Source: Gemmobacter denitrificans
GTDB lineage: Bacteria > Pseudomonadota > Alphaproteobacteria > Rhodobacterales > Rhodobacteraceae
Direction of reading: 5' to 3'
Length of the DNA stretch: 64,000 bases
Assembly: GCF_036964905.1 (NCBI RefSeq)
Contig: NZ_JBALHR010000001.1
Coordinates: 1-64,000 of the forward strand
The notes under the pieces were generated by a model that saw nothing but the letters and a program-made list of their open reading frames with translations, was not told where the DNA came from and made no database searches. Of this stretch, positions 16,157-24,982 are shown in pieces (within the stretch, counting starts at the first letter, position 1; the number at the start of each line of letters is the position of its first letter). The position numbers and the translations under genes were made by a program.

Positions 16157-16793
16157 GGGGCAGGGCGGCGGCTTCAGCTGCAAGCTTTTCGATGCCAGCC
16201 CAATCGCCCGCCTGCATCAGCGCCTTGGGGGCAACCCAACTGCCGCCGACGCAAAGCACATTCTTCAGTTTCAGATACTCTGCCGCCTTGGTCAGGCTGA
16301 TGCCGCCGGTCGGGCAAAAGCTGACCTGCGGCAGCGGCGCGCCGATGGCGGCAAGCGCGGGGGCACCGCCATTGGCCTCGGCTGGAAAGAATTTCTGTAC
16401 CGTGTAGCCGCGCTCCAGCAGCGCCATGATCTCGGAACAGGTGGCCGCTCCCGCCAGCAGCGGCAGATCATGCTCTTCGCAGGCGTCGAGAAGCCGGTCG
16501 GTCGCGCCGGGTGATACACCGAATGTCGCGCCCGCCGCCTTGGCCGCCTTCACATCGGCGGGCGTCAGCAGCGTGCCCGCCCCCACCACACCGCCCGGCA
16601 CCTCGGCCATGGCGCGGATCACATCCAACGCCACCGGCGTGCGCAGAGTGACCTCCAGCACCGGCAATCCGCCCTTTACCAGCGCCTGCGCCAGCGGTGC
16701 GGCATGGGCCAGATCGTCGATCACCAAGACGGGCACCACCGGGGCAAGGCGGCAGAGTTCGGCGGCTTTGGCTGAGGCTTCTTGCGGGGTCAT
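16152..16793 (-). CDS. eda: KDPG/KHG aldolase
   Basis: A 213-residue class I aldolase that splits 2-keto-3-deoxy-6-phosphogluconate into pyruvate and glyceraldehyde-3-phosphate, the last step of the Entner-Doudoroff pathway. Catalytic residues are visible: E47 in LEVTLRT and the Schiff-base lysine K134 in VQKFFPAE, with the phosphate loop CPTGGIS near 160. The start at 16793 (MTPQEAS) follows ACAGGATTGACC. It is downstream of edd with a 106-bp gap. Confidence 0.95.
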   Translation of the reverse strand: MTPQEASAKAAELCRLAPVVPVLVIDDLAHAAPLAQALVKGGLPVLEVTLRTPVALDVIRAMAEVPGGVVGAGTLLTPADVKAAKAAGATFGVSPGATDRLLDACEEHDLPLLAGAATCSEIMALLERGYTVQKFFPAEANGGAPALAAIGAPLPQVSFCPTGGISLTKAAEYLKLKNVLCVGGSWVAPKALMQAGDWAGIEKLAAEAAALPR

Positions 16794-16899
16794 GGTCAAT
16801 CCTGTCTGCCCGGGGGCCGGGCGCGGGTGGAAAGGGCAGATGCCTCCGGCGGGGAAATTGGGGCCAGGATAAAGGCCCCATCGCCGGGAGGCACGAAGA

Positions 16900-18705
16900 T
16901 CAGAACAGCACCGAAGCACCTTCGGTGGCATTGCCGACCGTGCGACGGAAGGTGTCGAACAATTCGCGGCCCGTGCCATGGGCATTGGCCGAAAGGTCAG
17001 CCGTGACCGGCGCGCGGCCGTCGAAATCCGGGGCCAGCACGGTCAGAGTTCCGGCAATCGCATCCAACCGGACCACATCGCCATCACGCAGCCGGGCCAG
17101 CGGGCCACCCATTGCGGCCTCGGGCGCGACATGGATCGCGGCGGGCACCTTGCCCGATGCCCCCGACATGCGGCCATCGGTGACCAGCGCCACCTTCAGC
17201 CCGCGATCCTGCAGCACCGACAGGGTTGGGGTCAGCGAATGGAGTTCCGGCATGCCATTGGCGCGCGGCCCCTGAAAGCGCACGACGACCACGGTATCGG
17301 CGGTGAATTCGCCTGTCTTGAAGGCGGCCTTCACAGATTCCTGATCGTGGAAGATGCGGGCCGGGGCTTCGATGATCTGGCGTTCGGGGGCCACGGCAGA
17401 GACCTTGATGACACCGCGCCCCAGATTGCCCGACAGTTGCTTCAACCCGCCCGAAGGGGCGAAAGGATCAGAGGCCGGGCGCAGGATGCGATCATTCAGC
17501 GTCTGGGCGCTGCCCGGTTCCCAGGTCAGCTTGCCGTCAATCAGCTTGGGTTCCTGCCGGTAAAGGTCCAGCCCGTCGCCCGCCACCGTCTTGGCATCGG
17601 GGTGCAGAAGACCCGCATCCAGCAGTTGGCCGATCATGTAGCCAAGTCCGCCGGCTGCGTGGAAATGGTTCACATCGGCCAGACCGTTCGGATAGACCTT
17701 GGCCATCAGCGGCACGACATCGGAGATCTCGGAGAAATCTTCCAGATCGAGCAGGATCCCCGCCGCCCGGGCCATGGCGGGGAGGTGCAGCACCAGATTG
17801 GTGGAACCACCCGTGGCCATCAGGCCCACAAGGCCGTTCACAAAGGCGCGTTCATCCAGAATTTCGCCCACGGGGCGGTAATCATTGCCCTGTGCCGTGA
17901 TCTGGGCGGCGCGGGTCACGGCAGCGGTGGTCAGCGCCTCGCGCAGCGGGGTATCGGGATTCACGAAACTGGCACCCGGCAGGTGCAGGCCCATGAATTC
18001 CATCAGCATCTGGTTGGTATTGGCCGTGCCGTAGAACGTGCAGGTGCCGGGGCCGTGATAGCTGGCCATTTCAGCGGCCATCAACGCATCGCGCCCTACT
18101 TCGCCGGTGGCGAATTGCTGGCGCACCTTGGCCTTTTCGTCATTGGGCAGGCCCGAGGTCATCGGCCCTGCGGGCACAAAGACGCTGGGCAGATGCGCGA
18201 AAGTGGCGGCGGCGATGATGAGCCCGGGCACGATCTTGTCGCAAACGCCCAGGAACAATGCGGCGTCAAAGGTATTGTGCGACAGGCCCACCCCGGCGGC
18301 AAGCGCGATGACATCGCGGGAAAACAGCGAAAGCTCCATCCCGGCCTGGCCCTGGGTCACCCCGTCGCACATGGCAGGCACCCCGCCCGCGACCTGTGCC
18401 GTGGCCCCGGCGGCACGGGCAGCGGCGCGGATCAATTTGGGGTAATCCTCGTACGGCTGATGGGCCGAAAGCATGTCATTATAGGCAGTGATGATGCCAA
18501 GGTTCGGCACCCGACCTTCCGCCAGCGCCTGTTTGTCCGCCCCCATGGCCGCATAGGCATGGGCCTGATTGCCGCAGGCCAGGTGGCCCCGGGCCGGGGC
18601 CTTCTGCGCGGCTTCCGCCATGCGGGCCAGGTAATCGCCCCGCAGCCCGGCCGAACGGCTGCGGATACGGTCGGTCACGCGGGCGATCGTGGCGTTCAGG
18701 GTCAT
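16900..18705 (-). CDS. edd: 6-phosphogluconate dehydratase
   Basis: A 601-residue [4Fe-4S] enzyme of the IlvD/Edd family that makes KDPG for Eda. Cluster cysteines are C155 (FLGVCDKIVPG) and C222 (GTCTFYGTANTNQ), with a third candidate at C113 (GGVPAMCDGVTQGQ). Length is typical of Edd. The start at 18705 (MTLNATIARVTDR) is preceded by GGAGCCAGCC. A perfect LacI-type palindrome lies 45 bp upstream. With eda it forms the Entner-Doudoroff operon. Confidence 0.95.
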   Translation of the reverse strand: MTLNATIARVTDRIRSRSAGLRGDYLARMAEAAQKAPARGHLACGNQAHAYAAMGADKQALAEGRVPNLGIITAYNDMLSAHQPYEDYPKLIRAAARAAGATAQVAGGVPAMCDGVTQGQAGMELSLFSRDVIALAAGVGLSHNTFDAALFLGVCDKIVPGLIIAAATFAHLPSVFVPAGPMTSGLPNDEKAKVRQQFATGEVGRDALMAAEMASYHGPGTCTFYGTANTNQMLMEFMGLHLPGASFVNPDTPLREALTTAAVTRAAQITAQGNDYRPVGEILDERAFVNGLVGLMATGGSTNLVLHLPAMARAAGILLDLEDFSEISDVVPLMAKVYPNGLADVNHFHAAGGLGYMIGQLLDAGLLHPDAKTVAGDGLDLYRQEPKLIDGKLTWEPGSAQTLNDRILRPASDPFAPSGGLKQLSGNLGRGVIKVSAVAPERQIIEAPARIFHDQESVKAAFKTGEFTADTVVVVRFQGPRANGMPELHSLTPTLSVLQDRGLKVALVTDGRMSGASGKVPAAIHVAPEAAMGGPLARLRDGDVVRLDAIAGTLTVLAPDFDGRAPVTADLSANAHGTGRELFDTFRRTVGNATEGASVLF

Positions 18706-18749
18706 GGCTGGCTCCGGGCTGATACGTCTGGCAAGAATGTAGCAAAATC

Positions 18750-18763
18750 TGTTAGCGCTAACA
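18750..18763. promoter_or_regulatory. LacI-family operator upstream of edd
   Basis: TGTTAGCGCTAACA is a perfect 14-bp palindrome with the central CG step typical of LacI/GalR operators. It lies 45 bp upstream of edd. The cognate repressor is not in the window. Confidence 0.72.
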
Positions 18764-18946
18764 ACCCCGCAATCCGCCCTGTCTGATCTCTGTGGTCACA
18801 GCGTGCGATGGGGTGGAAGGGGGCAGGTTTGCCCCGACAATACCCCGGCTCTTCCCGATTGCCGACGCGGGTTCAACGCATTTCCGCCATGATCGGCGGC
18901 AATATGGTTGCCAGAAGGTTAATCACAATCTGACCGGGGCAACATC

Positions 18947-19618
18947 ATGAAACGGGCGATTCGGGTACTTGTTCTTCTGGCGGTGGGTTTCGGCCTGACG
19001 GCCTGTGGCGGGGCGAATGTGGCGCGGCAGACCGCGCCCGAAGTGCTGTCGGTCGCGTCGAAGGGCGCGCCGGTGGCGCTGGTGCCGAAATACGATGTGG
19101 AACGGGTCGAGGTCAGCGTGCCGCGCGATCTGCGGGTATCCGAGGCCAATGTCTATTACCCGCTGGCCGATATCGTCTGGCGCGGTGAACCGATCGGCGA
19201 CCGGCACCGCCAAGTGCAGACCATCCTGCAAGAAGGCATCGGGCGCGGCGTTCAGGGCATGACTTCGGGCCGTCCGGTTGCGCTGGAAATCCGGCTGGAG
19301 CGGTTCCATTCGCTGACGGAAAAGACCCGCTACACCTTTGGCGGCGTGCATTCGATCAAGTTTGTCCTGACGGTGCGGGATCTGGAAACCGGCATTGCGC
19401 TGGACGGGCCGCGCATGGTGGTGGCCGATGTGAAGGGGTCAGGCGGGTCCAAGGCGATTGCCGAGGAACAGATGGGCCGCACGATGCGCGTGGTCATCAC
19501 CGAACGGCTGGAACAGGTGATCCGTCGCGAATTGTCGCAGCCGGTGGCCGTGCCGCAGGGCGCGCCGGTCTCGCAGGGGGCCGCTCCGGCAACGGGCACT
19601 TTCGCGCCGCTGTACTGA
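18947..19618 (+). CDS. DUF6778-type lipoprotein
   Basis: A 223-residue protein with a lipoprotein signal peptide (basic start MKRAIR, hydrophobic stretch, lipobox LTAC with C20). The mature part has a mixed alpha/beta pattern with no recognised catalytic motif and a Pro/Gly/Ala-rich tail. In Rhodobacterales such a lipoprotein often precedes the methyltransferase-PIN pair found here. It is probably outer-membrane or periplasm-anchored; function unknown. Confidence 0.75.
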   Translation: MKRAIRVLVLLAVGFGLTACGGANVARQTAPEVLSVASKGAPVALVPKYDVERVEVSVPRDLRVSEANVYYPLADIVWRGEPIGDRHRQVQTILQEGIGRGVQGMTSGRPVALEIRLERFHSLTEKTRYTFGGVHSIKFVLTVRDLETGIALDGPRMVVADVKGSGGSKAIAEEQMGRTMRVVITERLEQVIRRELSQPVAVPQGAPVSQGAAPATGTFAPLY

Positions 19619-19686
19619 TCCGCCTTTCGCGACAGTCACGAACCGGATAGAGGGGGGCATCACGCCCCCCATTTTCGTTGGATGCC

Positions 19687-20880
19687 ATGACCGAACCTCG
19701 CAAGACCGTCCGCCTGAAACCCAAGGCCGAGGCCCGTGCCATCCGCCATGGCTTTCCTTGGGTCTATGCCGACGAGCTGGTGACGGATCGGCGCACGCAG
19801 GCGCTGGAACCCGGTGCGCTTTGCGTGCTGGAGGATGGCGAACGCCGCCCGCTGGGCCTTGTAACGGTGAACACCAAATCCAAGATCATCGCCCGTGTGC
19901 TGGATCGCGACCCCGAGGCGGTGATTGATCAGGCCTGGTTCGAGGCGCGCCTGGCGCGGGCCTTGGACATGCGGGCGCGGCTGTTCGATCAGCCCTTCTA
20001 CCGGCTGGTCCATGCCGAGGCCGATGGCCTGCCCGGCGTGGTGATTGATCGCTTTGGCGATGCGGCGGTGATCCAGCCCAATGCGGCCTGGGCGGAAACC
20101 CATGTCGAGGCTCTGGCAGCGGCGTTGCGCGCGGTGACGGGGGTGAGCACGGTCATCAAGAACGGCACGGGCCGCTCGCGCGCGCTGGAGGGGCTGGCCG
20201 AGGAAACCGTGGTGATGGCGGGCGGAGTAGATGCGCCGATCCCGGTGCTGATGAACGGCGCCACCTATATGGCCGATCTGATGGGCGGGCAGAAAACCGG
20301 GCTGTTCTATGACCAGCGCCCCAACCACGCCTTTGCGGCGCGGCTGGCCCAAGGGGCCGCGGTGCTGGATGTGTTCACCCATGTCGGTGGCTTTGCGCTG
20401 GCGGCACTGGCGGGCGGTGCGGCCTCGGCCCTGGCGGTCGATGCCTCGGCCTCGGCCCTGGGCTTGGCGGCTGAGGGCGCCAAGGCGGGCGGCGTGGCGG
20501 AGCGATTCAGCACAAGGCAAGGCGATGCTTTCGAGGTGCTGGAGGCCCTGGGCACAGAAGGCGCGCGCTTTTATCTGGTGATTTGCGACCCGCCGGCCTT
20601 TGCGCCGTCGAAACCCGCGCTGGAGGCGGGGCTGCGCGCCTATGAGCGTATCGCCCGGCTGGCCGCGCCCTTGGTGGCGCCGGGGGGCTATCTGGTGCTG
20701 TGTTCCTGTAGCCATGCCGCCGATCTGTCGAGCTTCCGCAATGCCTGCGGGCGCGGCATCGGGCGCGGCGGCCGGCGCGGGCAGCTGATCCACACGGGCT
20801 TTGCCGGGCCGGACCATCCGCTGCTGCCGCAACTGGCGGAAAGCGGCTATCTGAAATCGCTGGTCTTCCGGCTGGATTGA
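19687..20880 (+). CDS. Class I SAM-dependent rRNA methyltransferase (RlmI-like)
   Basis: A 397-residue protein. The N-terminal PUA-like part binds RNA (KAEARAIRHGFPWVYADEL). The Rossmann methyltransferase domain includes FYDQRPNH, VLDVFTHVGGFALAALAGGA (SAM loop) and the catalytic motif ICDPPAFAPSK, followed by LCSCSHAA. This matches RlmI/RlmK-type 23S rRNA cytosine methyltransferases. I chose the ATG at 19687 rather than a TTG 9 bp upstream. The PIN gene follows at once. Confidence 0.88.
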   Translation: MTEPRKTVRLKPKAEARAIRHGFPWVYADELVTDRRTQALEPGALCVLEDGERRPLGLVTVNTKSKIIARVLDRDPEAVIDQAWFEARLARALDMRARLFDQPFYRLVHAEADGLPGVVIDRFGDAAVIQPNAAWAETHVEALAAALRAVTGVSTVIKNGTGRSRALEGLAEETVVMAGGVDAPIPVLMNGATYMADLMGGQKTGLFYDQRPNHAFAARLAQGAAVLDVFTHVGGFALAALAGGAASALAVDASASALGLAAEGAKAGGVAERFSTRQGDAFEVLEALGTEGARFYLVICDPPAFAPSKPALEAGLRAYERIARLAAPLVAPGGYLVLCSCSHAADLSSFRNACGRGIGRGGRRGQLIHTGFAGPDHPLLPQLAESGYLKSLVFRLD

Positions 20881-20888
20881 CGGCGGGG

Positions 20889-21437
20889 ATGCGCGTCGTT
20901 CTGGATGCCTGTGTGCTGTTTCCCAGCGTCTTGCGGGACATCTTGCTGAAAATTGCGGCGCGTGGCCTGTATGAACCGGTCTGGTCAGACCGAATTCTGG
21001 GCGAATGGACGCGGGCGGTGGTGCGGCTGGGGCCGCAGGCGGTGATCGAGGCCGAAGGTGATGCCCTGCGGATGCGCGCGGCCTTTCCGCAGGCCTTGCA
21101 CCGCGCCCGGCCTGAAATTGCATCGCGGCTGGTGCTGCCCGACCCGGATGATCTGCATGTGCTGGCGGTGGCCGTGGGCAGCGGGGCTGATGCGATCCTG
21201 ACCTTCAATGCCAGCGATTTTCCCGGCCATGTACTGGCCGCCGAAGGCATTGCCCGGCGCGATCCGGATGGGTTTCTGTGGGAATTGTGGTCGCATCACC
21301 CCGACCTTGTGGCCGCTGCCGTGGCCGAGGTACAGGCCGAGGCCGAACGCCGCGCCGGGCAGCCGGTCAGCCTGAAAGCCATGCTGAAACGCATTCGGCT
21401 GGGGCGGTTGGCCCGCGCGCTTACGCCTGCGGGGTAA
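20889..21437 (+). CDS. PIN domain protein
   Basis: A 182-residue PIN-fold protein. The N-terminal MRVVLDACVLFPS holds the first acidic metal ligand (D6). Later acidic residues lie in PDPDDLHVLAVAV and LTFNASDFPG. Such folds are metal-dependent RNases. No antitoxin is adjacent; the gene sits behind an rRNA methyltransferase, so a housekeeping RNA role is more likely than toxin-antitoxin. A TTG start at 20877 overlapping the previous stop is possible. Its end overlaps the convergent M48 gene by 17 bp. Confidence 0.78.
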   Translation: MRVVLDACVLFPSVLRDILLKIAARGLYEPVWSDRILGEWTRAVVRLGPQAVIEAEGDALRMRAAFPQALHRARPEIASRLVLPDPDDLHVLAVAVGSGADAILTFNASDFPGHVLAAEGIARRDPDGFLWELWSHHPDLVAAAVAEVQAEAERRAGQPVSLKAMLKRIRLGRLARALTPAG

Positions 21438-22113
21438 GCCAGCGCGCCTCGTTCGCCTCGATTGCCGCGATGCGGTCTTCGGTTTGCGGATGGCTGCGCA
21501 TCCAGTCGGGCACGGCCTGACCGCGATTGCCGGTCAGCGCGCCCAGTTTGCGGAACAGCGATTTCTGCGGCCCGGTGCCGATCCCGGCCTTGATGAGCAG
21601 GGCCGAGGCATAGGCATCCGCCTCGAATTCATCACGGCGCGAGATGCGGGCCATCAGGGCCGTGGCGATGGCATTGGCGATAAAGATACCGAAGAAGGGG
21701 ATGAACCGGCTGAGCAACGTGGTCAGCAGCACGAAAACCGCGTTCGCCCCGGTGAAATCGATCATCCGCCGCCGGGTATGGCCAAGTGCGACATGGCCCA
21801 GTTCATGCGCGATGACCGAGGCCAGTTCTTCGGCCGTCACATGGCCTGACCGATAGCGGTTCAGAAAGCCTTCGGTCAGGAAGATGCGCCCATCGGGGGC
21901 GGCCAGACCGTTCACCGGTTCCACCTCATAGACTTGCACCTTCAGCCCGGGCAGATCCAGCGCCTGTGCCAGCCGCGACGCCATTTCTGTCAGCGCCGGA
22001 TCGGCAAGCGGGTGGGATTTCGCATCCAGTTCCCGCGCCGTGCGCCAGACCGAAAAGCGGTACATCGCGAAGGCATAGGCGATGGCAAGCAGGATGGGCA
22101 GAAACTTGATCAT
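21421..22113 (-). CDS. M48 family metallopeptidase
   Basis: A 230-residue membrane protease related to HtpX/Ste24. One N-terminal hydrophobic anchor (residues 2-20) precedes the zinc motif IAHELGHVALGHTRRR (H103, E104, H107) and a later zinc-ligand region, SRRDEFEADAYAS. A second hydrophobic stretch lies at about 120-150. These enzymes act in membrane protein quality control. It lies 37 bp downstream of the VWA gene. Confidence 0.88.
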   Translation of the reverse strand: MIKFLPILLAIAYAFAMYRFSVWRTARELDAKSHPLADPALTEMASRLAQALDLPGLKVQVYEVEPVNGLAAPDGRIFLTEGFLNRYRSGHVTAEELASVIAHELGHVALGHTRRRMIDFTGANAVFVLLTTLLSRFIPFFGIFIANAIATALMARISRRDEFEADAYASALLIKAGIGTGPQKSLFRKLGALTGNRGQAVPDWMRSHPQTEDRIAAIEANEARWLTPQA

Positions 22114-22150
22114 GCGGCAGATATGGCGTGGCGCCTGCCTCGGGGCAAGG

Positions 22151-23332
22151 TCATCGCAGCGCCTTGATGCCGCGGGCGATGCCTTCCAGCGTCATGGGCA
22201 CCATGGCATCGCCGAAAATCTCGCGGATCAGGCGGATCGACTGAGTATATTGCCAATGTTCCTCGCGCACCGGATTGATCCACAGATGGTTCGGCCATTG
22301 CTGGCAGGCGCGTTGCAGCCAGATCTGGCCCGCTTCGGGGTTCCAATGTTCATTGGCCCCGCCGGGATGCAGGATTTCATAGGGGCTCATGGACGCATCG
22401 CCCACAAAGATCGCCTTGTAATCCGCGCCATAGCTGCGCAGCACGTCCCATGTCGGGGTTTGTTCGTTCCAGCGGCGGGCATTGTCAGTCCAGACACCTT
22501 CGTACAGGCAGTTGTGAAAGTAGAAATGCCGCAGATGCTTGAATTCCGATTTCGCGGCGCTGAACAGTTCTTCCAGCACCCGGATATAGGGGTCCATGCT
22601 GCCGCCCACATCCAGAAACAGCAGCACCTTCACCGCATTGCGGCGTTCGGGGCGGGTTTGCACATCCAGCCAGCCATGTTCGGCGGTGGCTCGGATCGTG
22701 CCGTCCAGATCCAGTTCCTCCGCCGCCCCATCGCGCGCCCAACGACGCAGGCGGCGCAGGGCTACCTTGATGTTGCGGGTGCCAAGTTCGACCTTGTCAT
22801 CCAGATTGCGGAATTCGCGCTTGTCCCAGACCTTGACCGAGCGCTGATGGCGGCTGGTTTCCTGCCCGATGCGCACGCCTTCGGGGTTATAGCCATGGGC
22901 CCCGAAGGGGGATGTTCCCGCCGTGCCGATCCATTTGTTGCCACCCTGATGACGGCCCTTCTGCTCGGCCAGCCGCTGTTTCAGCGTCTCCATCAGCTTG
23001 TCAAAGCCGCCAAGCGCCTCGATCTGCGCCTTTTCTTCCGGGGTCAGATGTTTTTCGGCCAGTTTGGCCAGCCAGTCGCCTGGCAGATCGATCGCGTCCA
23101 GAACCTGATCCGGGGTGATCGACTCCAGCCCCTTGAAACTTTCGGCAAAGGCGCGATCGAACCGGTCCAGATGGCGTTCGTCCTTCACCATCGCCGTGCG
23201 CGCCAGATAGTAGAAGCCTTCCGCGTCATAGGTCACCAGCCCCGCCGCCATGCCCTCCAGAAAGGACAGATATTCCCGAAGGGATACCGGCACCCCGGTT
23301 TTTCTGAGCGTGTCGAAAAAGGGCAGGAACAT
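22151..23332 (-). CDS. VWA domain protein (CoxE-like)
   Basis: A 393-residue soluble protein with a C-terminal von Willebrand factor A domain; the MIDAS start is DVGGS at 241-245. The N-terminal half is helical, as in CoxE/YehP partners of MoxR AAA ATPases. A moxR gene is 2.5 kb upstream on the same strand. By family precedent, MoxR-VWA pairs insert metals or remodel complexes; the client here is not evident. Confidence 0.85.
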   Translation of the reverse strand: MFLPFFDTLRKTGVPVSLREYLSFLEGMAAGLVTYDAEGFYYLARTAMVKDERHLDRFDRAFAESFKGLESITPDQVLDAIDLPGDWLAKLAEKHLTPEEKAQIEALGGFDKLMETLKQRLAEQKGRHQGGNKWIGTAGTSPFGAHGYNPEGVRIGQETSRHQRSVKVWDKREFRNLDDKVELGTRNIKVALRRLRRWARDGAAEELDLDGTIRATAEHGWLDVQTRPERRNAVKVLLFLDVGGSMDPYIRVLEELFSAAKSEFKHLRHFYFHNCLYEGVWTDNARRWNEQTPTWDVLRSYGADYKAIFVGDASMSPYEILHPGGANEHWNPEAGQIWLQRACQQWPNHLWINPVREEHWQYTQSIRLIREIFGDAMVPMTLEGIARGIKALR

Positions 23333-23344
23333 CGCGCGGCAGGC

Positions 23345-23509
23345 CTAGAACTGGCGTTCGATCACGATGGTCGCGATCAGCCCGATCAGGGCAAAGGCAA
23401 TGGCAAAGCTGCCACCCCACTGCAGCATGTCAAGCCGGTTGCCCCCGTGATGGCGGGCGCGCAAGGCGCCCAGAAGGGCGCCGAAGATGGCGGCGGTGAT
23501 CACGATCAT
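23345..23509 (-). CDS. 54-residue small membrane protein
   Basis: A short frame with a strong ribosome site (GGAGAAG, 4 nt before the ATG at 23509). It starts MIVITAAIFGALLGALRARH, then a short polar loop (HGGNRLDMLQWGG), then a second hydrophobic helix ending IVIERQF. The two-helix hairpin and the 12-bp gap to the VWA gene support it as real. Function unknown; it may anchor or modulate the VWA/MoxR or M48 proteins. Confidence 0.72.
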   Translation of the reverse strand: MIVITAAIFGALLGALRARHHGGNRLDMLQWGGSFAIAFALIGLIATIVIERQF

Positions 23510-23578
23510 CTGTCTTCTCCTGCCTTGGCGGCAGGGGAGCCGCCCGACCGGGGCCGGGCCGCGCGCAGGCGCGGTGGG

Positions 23579-24982
23579 TCAGCCCCCCAATGCCAACCGC
23601 AGTTTCGAGGGCATCAGCGCCGCGATGTCGCGCAGCCGGGCCCGCGTCACCGCGTCCGAGCCGAAGCCATAGCGCGCCACGCCCTGCGTGTCGAGCCGCA
23701 GCGCAGCGGCAGCACGGGCATCGCCCTGCGCTTCAAGCACTTCGGCCTTGAGGAAGCTGAGCGTGGCCAGGAGAGAGGCATTCTGGGCCTGACGGGCCAC
23801 GGGCAGGGCGCGTTCGGTAAAGGCCAATGCCTGGTCGGCACGACCCTGGCTCAGCGCCAGCGCGGCAAGTTGCATGTCCACATGGGCGGCATGGATGCGG
23901 GCCCCCGGCAGACGGCGATAGATACGGGCAGCTTCACCAAAGGCATTGGCGGCAGCAACCGGATCGGCCCCGATGTTCAGCCGACCCACGGCAAACCAAG
24001 AAAAGGCCAGCCGTGTATCGTTCCAGCCCTGGGCCGAGGCGATGGCCAGCGCCTGCTGCGCCGCAGCCTTGCGTGCCGATCCTGTGCCGCCGCCGCCAAG
24101 TGCGGTTTCCATGGCGCGAATCCAGGCCTGCGGGGTGCGGCCCCCATCATGGGTTGCGCCGCCCCCCGCGCCGCCCGGGTTCATGCGGGCCAGCAGGCCG
24201 GGCAGGGCGGCAGCCACCTCGTCGCGGGTCATGCCGTTGCGCAGGCCGGGCGAATAGTGCAGCCGCAGAACCAGCATGTCGAAGCCGGTCAAAACGGTGT
24301 GGAAATTGTCGTCATTGAACACGCTGTCCGACAGTTGGTACAGATCGTTCAGCGGACCGAGCGCCTGTGCCATTTCCTCATGCAGGCAATCGCGCACTTC
24401 CTGCGGGCTGGCATCGGCCGGGGCGAAGATCGCCACCCGGTCGCGACGGGTCAGGGTGGCCCAGTCAAGCTGCCCGGTGCCGCGTGCAGATTTGTATTCT
24501 TCCCACGAGGATACGCGCGGGGCCACGAAACAGGCCACGTTCGCATAGGTCTTGCGGATCGTGCTGCGCGGCACGAATTCCACGGTGATCTGCGCCGGCC
24601 CATCGGCCTGACGGATATCAATCCCCGCCTCGGAGCGGAAGCGGCTCAGCAGGCGGGTCAGGTCGCCCTGAGCCGTCGGGGGAACCTTGCCGGTCATCGC
24701 CACCCGGATCGGCCCTTCAAAGCGGGTCATCATCGGCAGCGGGCGGCCGCTTTCCATGCGGAATTCCAGATCAAGGAAATCCTGTGCGATTTCGGCATTG
24801 GACCGGCTGATCTGCAAGGGGGCGGTCGCGACGAGCCCCTGCGGCTGGCCCGAAGCCAGACCCCTCGGGACGCCCGGTTCGGTGGGCCTGTTCATGGCCA
24901 CATCCGCAGTGGGTGCGGGCACATGCGCGCTGGGCGCGCAGGCCGTCAGCGCGCTGACGGCAAGAATCTTCGCAAGACGCAT
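23579..24982 (-). CDS. DUF2927 lipoprotein with TPR-like tail
   Basis: A 467-residue predicted lipoprotein (lipobox around ALTAC, C15). The middle (about residues 60-250) matches the DUF2927 pattern, including CLHEEMAQALGP at 199-210 and FNDDNFHTVLTGFD; the HExxA-like segment hints at a protease-like fold but is not a complete HExxH zinc motif. The C-terminal third (about 290-440) is Ala-rich and helical, resembling TPR repeats. It leads a same-strand run with the 54-residue protein, VWA and M48 genes. Confidence 0.72.
   Translation of the reverse strand: MRLAKILAVSALTACAPSAHVPAPTADVAMNRPTEPGVPRGLASGQPQGLVATAPLQISRSNAEIAQDFLDLEFRMESGRPLPMMTRFEGPIRVAMTGKVPPTAQGDLTRLLSRFRSEAGIDIRQADGPAQITVEFVPRSTIRKTYANVACFVAPRVSSWEEYKSARGTGQLDWATLTRRDRVAIFAPADASPQEVRDCLHEEMAQALGPLNDLYQLSDSVFNDDNFHTVLTGFDMLVLRLHYSPGLRNGMTRDEVAAALPGLLARMNPGGAGGGATHDGGRTPQAWIRAMETALGGGGTGSARKAAAQQALAIASAQGWNDTRLAFSWFAVGRLNIGADPVAAANAFGEAARIYRRLPGARIHAAHVDMQLAALALSQGRADQALAFTERALPVARQAQNASLLATLSFLKAEVLEAQGDARAAAALRLDTQGVARYGFGSDAVTRARLRDIAALMPSKLRLALGG

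Noticed and set aside
20889..21437. PIN protein as a VapC toxin
   Set aside because: No antitoxin-like gene adjoins it; it follows an rRNA methyltransferase in a lineage-typical order.
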